Positions 32,474 through 38,885 of a stretch of DNA of 38,885 nt are shown here, piece after piece. The translations under genes and the position numbers were made by a program. The DNA is taken from NCBI GenBank assembly GCA_964466185.1, contig CAYXMS010000009.1, positions 1-38,885 on the forward strand, in the 5' to 3' direction. Under the pieces are notes generated by a model. It saw nothing but the letters and a program-made list of their open reading frames with translations. It had not been told where the DNA came from and did not search any database. How positions within the stretch are numbered: the first letter of the stretch is position 1; each line of letters starts with the position of its first letter. The DNA comes from CAZTYI01 sp964466185 (GTDB lineage: Bacteria > Chlamydiota > Chlamydiia > Chlamydiales > SM23-39).

Positions 32474-33197
32474 TTTTTTAGATGCTTTTCAAAAAAGCTT
32501 GGAGCAGTTTCCAGGCGATTTAAAAAAACAAATAGAAAAACTGGATTTTTTAATTGCTGAAAGTGAAAAATCTGCCAGACGTTATCTGGTCAAGTTTTTA
32601 ACGCATGAGAGGGCTAATCAGCTGCCGGTTTATCTTTTAAACGAGCATACACAAAAAGAGGCTAAAACAGAGATTATTGAAAAATTAAAGACAAAGCAGG
32701 CAGGTCTGATTTCCGATGCCGGCCTGCCTATTTTAGCAGATCCCGGCAGTGAAATTGTTTTTTTAGCCCATCAAAATAAAATACCTGTCAAAGCTGTTCT
32801 AGGGCCTTCTGCTATAATTTATGCTCTTTTAGTTTCCGGCCTGCCTGCGCAAAGTTTTTCGTTTGAGGGATATCTGCCGAGGGAAGAAATGAAATTAAAA
32901 ACTAGAGTAAAAGCTTTGGAAAAAGTCTCTTCCCAGCATCAGAAAACCATGTTTTTTATTGAAGCACCTTATCGCAATCAAAAACTAATGCAGGTTATTT
33001 TGGAAGTTTTGCAAGAAAAAACTTATCTGGCAGTAGCTGTGGATCTGATGTCGGAAAGAGAAAAAATAATTGTTAATACAATAAAGGCCTGGAAAGAGAA
33101 AAAAATAGACCTGCACAAAAAACCGGCAGTCTTTTTAATCTTTGCAGGAAAATTTTCGAACAATTTTAAGAAAAAGGAATTTTTTAAAAAACCATGA
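32451..33197 (+). CDS. rsmI: RsmI-like SAM-dependent 16S rRNA methyltransferase
   Basis: The 248-residue protein has the tetrapyrrole-methylase fold of RsmI, which 2'-O-methylates C1402 of 16S rRNA. The motifs are GLISDAGLPILADPGSEIV (around residue 83), LGPSAIIYALLVSGLPAQSFSFEGYLPRE and MFFIEAPYRNQKLM. The N-terminus lacks the typical GTLYVVATPIGNLGD opening, replaced by LPNFLDAFQKSLEQ. This matches the divergent chlamydial branch rather than canonical RsmI. It overlaps holA and the following pseudouridine synthase gene, so this is a three-gene operon. Confidence 0.8.
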   Translation: MPLIILPNFLDAFQKSLEQFPGDLKKQIEKLDFLIAESEKSARRYLVKFLTHERANQLPVYLLNEHTQKEAKTEIIEKLKTKQAGLISDAGLPILADPGSEIVFLAHQNKIPVKAVLGPSAIIYALLVSGLPAQSFSFEGYLPREEMKLKTRVKALEKVSSQHQKTMFFIEAPYRNQKLMQVILEVLQEKTYLAVAVDLMSEREKIIVNTIKAWKEKKIDLHKKPAVFLIFAGKFSNNFKKKEFFKKP

Positions 33198-33892
33198 AAA
33201 AGCGTCTTGCAAAAATTTTAGCTCAAGCGGGGATTGCTTCTAGAAGAAAAGCTGAAAAGCTGATCTTTGAGGGTCAGGTATCGGTAAATGGGAAAACTGT
33301 TTTGCTGCCCCAGACTTTGGTAGATCCTGAAAAAGATAAAATTAAAGTTTTAGAAAAATCGGTTTCAATAGAAGATCAAAAATATTATTTTCTTTTTCAT
33401 AAGCCTAAAAATGTATTTTGTTCTAATGTCCGCAAAAAAAATGAAGTTTTGGTAGTTGATTATTTTAAAAAAATTCCCGCTAGGCTTTTTACCGCAGGCA
33501 GACTGGATAAAGATGTTTTTGGTTTGATGATTGTGACCAATGACGGCAGTTTTGCCAATCGTGTTGTTCATCCCAGATACAAAATAGAAAAAGAGTATCT
33601 GGCAAATGTCAAAAACAAAATTCTGTTTAAACATTTGGAAAAGTTGCAAAAAGGCACTTTTGTGGAAAACAAAAAAGTCAGGCCGGTCAAGCTTGTAAAA
33701 AAAGATCTATATAGCCTTTTAATTACGGTGGTAGACGGTAGAAAACATGAAGTTAAACTGCTGCTTAAAAAAGCAGGCCTTGAGCTTTTTTCTTTGTGCA
33801 GGATTAGAATTGGTCCTTGTCGGCTTGGTAGATTGCCTAAAGGCGTTTATCGGGAAATGAGCGAGAAAGAAAAACAGGCTTTTTTAGTATAA
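33194..33892 (+). CDS. RsuA/RluB-family rRNA pseudouridine synthase
   Basis: The 232-residue enzyme has an N-terminal S4 RNA-binding domain (KRLAKILAQAGIASRRKAEKL) and a catalytic domain with GRLDKDVFGLMIVTNDG. The Asp in that motif is the family nucleophile. It also has KEYLANVKNKI and VVDGRKHEVKLLLKKAG. It converts a specific rRNA uridine to pseudouridine. RluB versus RsuA/RluE/RluF cannot be settled by eye. It overlaps rsmI by four bases and is convergent with hemW. Confidence 0.93.
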   Translation: MKKRLAKILAQAGIASRRKAEKLIFEGQVSVNGKTVLLPQTLVDPEKDKIKVLEKSVSIEDQKYYFLFHKPKNVFCSNVRKKNEVLVVDYFKKIPARLFTAGRLDKDVFGLMIVTNDGSFANRVVHPRYKIEKEYLANVKNKILFKHLEKLQKGTFVENKKVRPVKLVKKDLYSLLITVVDGRKHEVKLLLKKAGLELFSLCRIRIGPCRLGRLPKGVYREMSEKEKQAFLV

Positions 33893-33930
33893 CTTTTGAA
33901 AAAAAATAAGTTAAATTTAAATAAAATTTA

Positions 33931-35124
33931 TTAAATAATTTCTTCTGCTAATAGATCGTAAAAAAGAGCTCCTTTGGCTGTTAATTTTAAAACCATTTTT
34001 TTTTCTGTTAGCAGATTTAATTGTTTTAAGTTTTCAATCCGCTTGATAGTTTCTTGATCTATTGTTCCGTGCTTGTTTTCGAATTCTTTTAAATTTATGC
34101 CCTGAAGCATGCGCAGGTTAATAGCTAATAGCTCGCGTAGGTTATGGGGATAGTCGAGTTTTTCTTCATAAGAGATTGGGGATAGGTTTTGTTCTATAGT
34201 ACAGCAATATCGGTTTAGATCGGAAAAATTTTGAAAACGCTTATTGTGAAAATAAGAAAAAGCAGAAGGGCCAAAGCCTAAAAATGTCCGGCTGTTCCAG
34301 TAACCTATGTTATGCATAGAAATTTGGTTGTTTTTGGCAAAGGCGGAAATTTCATAACGCTGGAAATTTTTATTTTGTAATAAACAGACGGCTTTTTGAA
34401 AAGCTTGTAAAGACAGATTTTCTGATAAAACTGCTTTTTCAAGTTTTTTTCTCTTTTTAAAAAAAACAGTATTTTCTTCAAACGTTAAATTATAAAGAGA
34501 AATATGCGTTATCGGTAAAGAAAGGGTTTTTTCTACACTATTTAAAAAGTGTTTTTCTGTTTGTTGGGGAATATCATACATTAAATCAATTGAGAGATTG
34601 TCAAAACCAGCCTCACAGGCTGAAAAAATGGTTTTTTCTGCCTCTTCTCGGCTATGCTGTCTTTGTAAAAATTTTAATAAGCTGTTTTCAAATGACTGGA
34701 CTCCTAAAGAAAGCCGGTTAATGCCTGCTTGTTTAAAAGCTTTGAGCTTTTTTAAATTCAGCTGAAAGGGATTGGCCTCCAAGGTTATTTCCAGATCTTG
34801 CTCAAATGCAATGTTTGCTTTTAAAGAAAAATTAGAAATCTTTTCTAAAACTGTTTGGAAAAAATTATGTTCTAAACAAGACGGGGTTCCTCCTCCGAAA
34901 TAAATTGAGGTTATTTTGCTGTTTGTTAAAAATTTTAAATTTTTTGGATTTGAAAAAAAATGGTCTAAATGCAGTAAAACAGCTTTTTTGTATTTTTCAA
35001 TCAAGTCTTTTTGGGGAAAAATGGAATAAAAATGACAGTAAGGACATTTTTTTAAACAAAAAGGTACATGAAAATATATAGAAAATTGAGCAGGAAAATT
35101 TTTTCTTTTACCAGTTATCGGCAT
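33931..35124 (-). CDS. hemW: HemW-like radical SAM protein (HemN family)
   Basis: The 397-residue protein has the radical SAM cluster motif C-x3-C-x2-C (CLKKCPYCHFYSI, about residues 22-34), then SIYFGGGTPS, and LGVQSFENSLLKFLQRQHS. It belongs to the HemN/HemW group. HemW proteins bind heme and transfer it rather than oxidise coproporphyrinogen; they lack the extra Cys of true HemN (CxxxCxxCxC), and here the residue is Phe. A Chlamydia homologue is annotated as hemN (CT052). The start overlaps the coiled-coil gene upstream by 17 bases. Confidence 0.88.
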   Translation of the reverse strand: MPITGKRKNFPAQFSIYFHVPFCLKKCPYCHFYSIFPQKDLIEKYKKAVLLHLDHFFSNPKNLKFLTNSKITSIYFGGGTPSCLEHNFFQTVLEKISNFSLKANIAFEQDLEITLEANPFQLNLKKLKAFKQAGINRLSLGVQSFENSLLKFLQRQHSREEAEKTIFSACEAGFDNLSIDLMYDIPQQTEKHFLNSVEKTLSLPITHISLYNLTFEENTVFFKKRKKLEKAVLSENLSLQAFQKAVCLLQNKNFQRYEISAFAKNNQISMHNIGYWNSRTFLGFGPSAFSYFHNKRFQNFSDLNRYCCTIEQNLSPISYEEKLDYPHNLRELLAINLRMLQGINLKEFENKHGTIDQETIKRIENLKQLNLLTEKKMVLKLTAKGALFYDLLAEEII

Positions 35125-35542
35125 CAGGATCTTCTAATACTCCTCTTTTCCAACGGTTTTTGTCAGAAAAGGGGTCTTCTTCCAAATCTTCAATAATTGT
35201 TGCTTCCTCTCGGTAAGAAGTAGATTCGCCGACTGTTGTTTCCATATCAAAAGTTTCTGTTTCTATATTCGCGTCAGAGTCTGTGTTTATTTCCAAACCC
35301 GGCATGGTTTGGGGTTCTGAATAGGGCTGTTTGGAAGAGCGCTTGGGCAGTTCAAAATCTTCATTGTCGCCGGATTCTTTTAAGAATTGCAGTCTTTCTG
35401 ATTCTTCTTTGATCTTATGCTTGATATTGTCCATTTCCGCTTTGTGCTTGGACAATTCCTTTTTAGGAACTAATCCTAAAGACAGCCATTTTTCTAAATC
35501 TGCCAGTTCCGCTTCTAACTTTTTTAATCTCTCGCTTTTCAT
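35108..35542 (-). CDS. CT053-like coiled-coil protein
   Basis: The 144-residue protein has a coiled-coil N-terminal half (RLKKLEAELADLEKWLSLGL, then HKAEMDNIKHKIKEESERL) and an acidic, Ser/Thr-rich, disordered C-terminal half. It ends in WKRGVLEDPDADNW. The position immediately before hemW matches CT053 of C. trachomatis, whose product has been reported as a T3S substrate as I recall. The sequence relation is a proposal based on position, size and coiled-coil layout. Confidence 0.6.
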   Translation of the reverse strand: MKSERLKKLEAELADLEKWLSLGLVPKKELSKHKAEMDNIKHKIKEESERLQFLKESGDNEDFELPKRSSKQPYSEPQTMPGLEINTDSDANIETETFDMETTVGESTSYREEATIIEDLEEDPFSDKNRWKRGVLEDPDADNW

Positions 35543-35690
35543 AAAAAAAATTCCTTAAAACAACTTTATATTATCATTTTTTGCAAAAAAATAACCTAAA
35601 AGCCCTTTTTTAGAAAGATTTAAATTTTTTAAAAAAATTACTAAATCTTTTTACATGCTTTAAAAAACAAAAAATACACAGGCTTTAATT

Positions 35691-35906
35691 TTATTCTTTG
35701 ATAATTGTATTAATTCTTTTAACCAAGTCATCAATTTCAGCATCAGACATACCATGGTTTTTAAGTCCGTCTTCCAAACTCTCAAAAGCCGCTGACGAAC
35801 AGCCCAAACAGCCAATGCCGGTGTCCATTAAAAGCTCTGCTATTTCCCGGGATTTTTCTGGATACTGATTAAAAATCTCAGCTATTAAAATATCTTTTTT
35901 GATCAT
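35691..35906 (-). CDS. DUF1858-like small protein
   Basis: The 71-residue protein matches the DUF1858/hybrid-cluster-associated redox disulfide family: ILIAEIFNQYPEKSREIAELL, the CLGCSSA motif with a CxxC pair (residues 33-36), and ESLEDGLKNHGMSDAEIDDLV. The CxxC could bind metal or act in redox. It is translated with the ferredoxin through a TAATG overlap, which suggests a related role in Fe-S or redox metabolism. Confidence 0.85.
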   Translation of the reverse strand: MIKKDILIAEIFNQYPEKSREIAELLMDTGIGCLGCSSAAFESLEDGLKNHGMSDAEIDDLVKRINTIIKE

Positions 35907-36172
35907 TAAAACTTAGCCTGGACTGTTCCTTTTAAGATCTTGCACTGACAGGCTAGTCTTTCTGAGCCGATTTCCCCAAAAAAGTTTTTTTCATGGTCTG
36001 TCGGCGGAGACAGGTTTTCCATTCCTGAAACAATTTCAATTACACAGCTGCCGCAAATGCCTTCTCCTCCACAAGCAAAAGGAATGCCTGCTTTTTCACT
36101 GGAATCACTAATAGGAGAACCATCCGGTAGATCAAATTTTTCATTGTTATTCTCAAAAATCAACTTGGCCAT
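35906..36172 (-). CDS. Adrenodoxin-type [2Fe-2S] ferredoxin
   Basis: The 88-residue ferredoxin binds a [2Fe-2S] cluster through C-x5-C-x2-C in CGGEGICGSC, with the fourth Cys in ACQCKI near residue 80. The x5 spacing is of the adrenodoxin/Isc type rather than the plant x4 type. It would carry electrons for biosynthetic enzymes such as Fe-S assembly. A matching ferredoxin (CT059) sits near the same region in Chlamydia. It overlaps the DUF1858 gene by one base. Confidence 0.88.
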   Translation of the reverse strand: MAKLIFENNNEKFDLPDGSPISDSSEKAGIPFACGGEGICGSCVIEIVSGMENLSPPTDHEKNFFGEIGSERLACQCKILKGTVQAKF

Positions 36173-36498
36173 AAAAAACTCCTTTTTTAAGTCTAAGTAG
36201 CAGCTTACGTATCTTTTCTTAAAAAAATCAACTTAAACTTTTAAAAAGTTTGTTTCTACTTGATATTTGATTTATAAAGGGGATAGAATTTTTATTGTTT
36301 TTAGATTTTCAGAATTTATTTTCGGCTTCCAAATAAAATTTATAAGGTTTTAATGTTTAATGTTTTAGCATTCACAATGCGCAAATGGAAAGTTTGAATT
36401 GTTTTTTCTTGTATTAAATCTAAAATATTTAGATTTAATAATTCTTTAAAAATATTTTTTTAATAATTATATATATAAAAAACTGTACATTGATTTAA
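36173..36498. other. AT-rich intergenic stretch
   Basis: 326 bases between the divergent ferredoxin and coiled-coil genes contain no ORF with a start and ribosome binding site, no tRNA and no clear hairpin. The distal 100 bases are almost pure A/T (TAATAATTATATATATAAAA near 36461-36480) and may hold the promoter of the 752-residue gene. Confidence 0.6.
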
Positions 36499-38757
36499 AT
36501 GAATTTGAAAATACTTAAATTTATTAGACATTTTATTCACCGATCTCCTGAAAAATTGTATAGAATAGATGATTCTTCCAGTCGCCGTCAAAATGCAATT
36601 CAAAACATTGCTACGCGTGTTTGGAGCTTTTTTTCAAATCTTGGTGTGATTAAACAGATTAGAAAATTTTTTAGCAATAGAACTGTCCGGCGAAGTGAAA
36701 GAGAAAGTATTGAGTTGAGTGATATTAAACTTCAATATTTAGAACAAAGTGGGCAAAGAGTTGGTTCTGTTGCTGCAGAGACTTTAGACAGTATTCCAAT
36801 GTCGCAGATGAATGAATTATCTATAGAACAAAAAAATCAAATAGATCTTTTTTTAAAAGAGTATGGTTTTGTTTTTACTGATGATTTACTTTTTGAAGTT
36901 TTATTAAATCCAGAAAGCTGGCTGATGGCTAAATTAACAGATTTTAGAACCAAATTGGGAATATTTGCCAAACAGTCTTTAGCACAGCAATCTTCACAAA
37001 GCATAGAGCAGAAATTACCAGAAAATGCTTCGGTAGAAGAAAAAATGGTTATTTTAGAACGTTTGAAATTTGGTATAGAAAAAGATGAGGTTATAGATTT
37101 TGCTTTTATTAAAGAAAACATGCCTAAGCTTTTAAGTAACTTAATTGATGATGAAAAACTTACAACAAATGAACTTCAACAATACTTTAGATTTGTAAAA
37201 GAAAAAATTGTGCATCCTGAATTTGCGGCTTTAAAAAAAGTTTTAGATCAAGTTGATCAAAGTCAAAACTGGTCCGGCAAAAGTGTTGATCATAAATTGT
37301 GCAGATTAGAACAAATAGCCAATTTTTTAGGAAAAAATATTTTTTTTGCAGATCGGCTTTTAAAAGTTGATGATACAGTTTTTGATTTTGAAAAATTTGT
37401 CATGCAAGAACTAAAGTTTCTATTAAGCGAAAGTCCTGACCTGTTTGATTTTGATCAAAATCAAGATGAAGTAAGAGAATGTCAAAGGAAAAGAGGTGAA
37501 TATAAAAAAGAATTAAAACAAACTCCTAAAAAAAAGAAAAAAAACAAACAGATTTTTGGGTTAAAAAAGCAGATTATAACTTTATTTTTGAAAGAACGGC
37601 TTTTAACCCTTTCTCCTCAAGCTAATAAATTCCAAAAATGGCAGGAGATCTTGGCTAGCTTGTATGTTATTTTTGAAGAAAAAAATATAGAGGAGATTCA
37701 AGAGCCTGTAAAAAGACAAGGATTTCCCCACCAGCAAGAATTAAAAGAATTAATTAATTCGGTTAAACCAACGGCAGAAAAATTAAACGGTTTAAAAAGA
37801 GTTGGTTCATTAGAAAATTCAATAGATGGCTTGAAGCGAGAAATATTGGAATTGGAAGAAAAAGTATCAATAGAAAAAATATGTGAATCAATTTTAAAAC
37901 CTTTTTCAGATCAAGGTATTTCATTAGATTTAGAATTACAAGATTTTAAAGAAAAATTTCATGAATATCAGAAAGAATACAAAAATTATGAATTAGCGCA
38001 GGAATATGCAATAAATCTAGATAATAATTATATAACAAATTTAACAAATCAAGCACAAAAATTTGCAGAAGCTTTAATAGATTTTAAAAAATATGTTGCC
38101 AAACCAACAAATACTCAAGCTTTGGAAAATGCTAAATTTAGATTAATACCGTATATTTTAATTTATAAAAACGATCAAGAAAAAATGCCAGATAATGATA
38201 ATGCACTAATAGAATTTGCTCAACAACTCGTGGACCAATTAAAAAGGGAAGGACCTGCCCTGTTTTTAACAGTAGGTAATTTAGAGGAAGCTCGTCAAAG
38301 ATTGAGTGAACTTCAATCGGATTTAGAAAATCATCAATTATTTGAAAACAAAAAGCAAGAAATCGAAGCTCAAATTACTGCTAAAAACGAGGAGTTGGAG
38401 GAAATATGTGAAGAAAAATCACATTTAATAAATAGCCTTCGAATTAATTTAAAGGAATATCAATACAAGCTTGTTGCAGCTTTGCCTTCTTTTTTTCAAA
38501 GGCTAGAGTTTGCAGAAGAAATCTCTGACGATGATATAGAATTGTTTAAACATTTATTGCCGGAGAGCTGTCAAAATCAAGATATAGATTTTAAAATGGA
38601 AGATGTTTTAGATCTGTTTATAGTTCAATGCTGTAACATGCATATTTCTAAATTATATAACATTCCTCAATCTGTAATAGATCGTAATTTTGAAAAACCT
38701 ATGGTAAGACAAATTATTTATTGGGCTATAGAAGTAAATAATTGGATGCAATATTAG
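36499..38757 (+). CDS. Large coiled-coil protein of unknown function
   Basis: The 752-residue protein has a basic N-terminal 60 residues (two WSFFSNLG/IRKFFSN-like amphipathic stretches) and a helical middle. Long coiled coils lie at about 440-480 (LKREILELEEKVSIEKI) and 610-660 (LSELQSDLENHQLFENKKQ, then ITAKNEELEEICEEK). A Lys-rich patch KQTPKKKKKNKQ lies near residue 350. No signal peptide or membrane segment is seen. I recognise no family. Size, coiled coils and absence of membrane segments are compatible with a secreted effector or cytoskeletal protein. ATG 36499 has no evident ribosome binding site. Confidence 0.65.
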   Translation: MNLKILKFIRHFIHRSPEKLYRIDDSSSRRQNAIQNIATRVWSFFSNLGVIKQIRKFFSNRTVRRSERESIELSDIKLQYLEQSGQRVGSVAAETLDSIPMSQMNELSIEQKNQIDLFLKEYGFVFTDDLLFEVLLNPESWLMAKLTDFRTKLGIFAKQSLAQQSSQSIEQKLPENASVEEKMVILERLKFGIEKDEVIDFAFIKENMPKLLSNLIDDEKLTTNELQQYFRFVKEKIVHPEFAALKKVLDQVDQSQNWSGKSVDHKLCRLEQIANFLGKNIFFADRLLKVDDTVFDFEKFVMQELKFLLSESPDLFDFDQNQDEVRECQRKRGEYKKELKQTPKKKKKNKQIFGLKKQIITLFLKERLLTLSPQANKFQKWQEILASLYVIFEEKNIEEIQEPVKRQGFPHQQELKELINSVKPTAEKLNGLKRVGSLENSIDGLKREILELEEKVSIEKICESILKPFSDQGISLDLELQDFKEKFHEYQKEYKNYELAQEYAINLDNNYITNLTNQAQKFAEALIDFKKYVAKPTNTQALENAKFRLIPYILIYKNDQEKMPDNDNALIEFAQQLVDQLKREGPALFLTVGNLEEARQRLSELQSDLENHQLFENKKQEIEAQITAKNEELEEICEEKSHLINSLRINLKEYQYKLVAALPSFFQRLEFAEEISDDDIELFKHLLPESCQNQDIDFKMEDVLDLFIVQCCNMHISKLYNIPQSVIDRNFEKPMVRQIIYWAIEVNNWMQY

Positions 38758-38760
38758 CAA

Positions 38761-38885
38761 TTAGAAGAGACTGTAAAACTGAATTCCCACTTTAGGAAAT
38801 TCGCTTTGAATAGCTTCAGGCAGTCTTTTTAAGGGCCTGTTGAAATCTAAAGCAAAAATTTGATTAATTTGGTAAAATTTCTCTT
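38761..38885 (-). CDS. 3' end of an unidentified gene
   Basis: A minus-strand frame is open from the window edge and ends in VGIQFYSLF at the TAA at 38761. The visible 40 residues include FYQINQIFALDFNRPL and PEAIQSEFPKVGIQF. The rest is outside the window. The peptide looks genuine because it is compact and protein-like, and it ends three bases from the convergent coiled-coil gene. The family is not identified. Confidence 0.55.
   Translation of the reverse strand, partial: EKFYQINQIFALDFNRPLKRLPEAIQSEFPKVGIQFYSLF

Noticed and set aside
1..38885. tRNA, rRNA or CRISPR arrays
   Set aside because: No cloverleaf with T-loop GTTCGA-type sequence, no rRNA motifs and no regularly spaced repeats were seen on either strand.

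Overview
The window comes from an AT-rich bacterial genome with reduced, densely packed genes. It most likely belongs to an environmental (non-Chlamydiaceae) member of the Chlamydiota. The best evidence is the enoyl-ACP reductase at 28339-29250, which is of the chlamydial/plant FabI type. Further support comes from neighbours resembling the Chlamydia CT047-CT059 segment (HolA, RsmI-like methylase, HemW, a CT053-like coiled-coil protein, a ferredoxin), from an apparent type III secretion translocator cassette, and from a histone-like lysine-rich protein. Species cannot be named from sequence alone, and the synteny is from memory.

Layout. 1-4.1 kb: decayed end of an IS200/IS605-like element, a SlyD-type prolyl isomerase, a DUF1761-like membrane protein, a GT28-like glycosyltransferase, and two unknown proteins that share a C-terminal motif. 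4.3-7.1 kb: three tandem, divergent, membrane-anchored proteins with a protein-kinase-like skeleton, the most striking system here. 7.1-10.1 kb: two alpha/beta hydrolases, one lacking the expected catalytic His, and two exported proteins of unknown function. 10.1-15.3 kb: a second IS-like relic fused to the 3' end of a large unknown gene, a stretch with frame-disrupted small ORFs, and a 705-residue unknown protein with an AT-hook-like N-terminus and a degenerate phosphatase-like motif.

15.3-18.1 kb: an MlaE-MlaF-MlaD lipid transport operon. 18.2-20.4 kb: a probable T3SS translocator operon (helical protein, two-TM CopB/SctE-like, one-TM CopD/SctB-like). 20.6-26.1 kb: tamA and tamB, separated by a third IS-like relic. 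26.4-29.3 kb: flotillin-like FloA with a small partner, a FliO-like protein, and FabI. 29.4-31.3 kb: a protein with two tandem copies of a domain of about 115 residues, and a very lysine-rich protein. 31.4-36.2 kb: housekeeping genes (holA, rsmI, an RsuA/RluB-type pseudouridine synthase, hemW, a coiled-coil protein, an adrenodoxin-type ferredoxin and a DUF1858 protein). 36.5-38.9 kb: a 752-residue coiled-coil protein and the 3' end of a further gene.

Together, the tam, mla and floA genes point to outer-membrane and envelope lipid maintenance. The translocators, kinase-like proteins, repeat protein and coiled-coil proteins look like a host-interaction layer. No tRNA, rRNA or CRISPR was seen. 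Very short intergenic spaces and several overlapping convergent gene ends are characteristic of the window.
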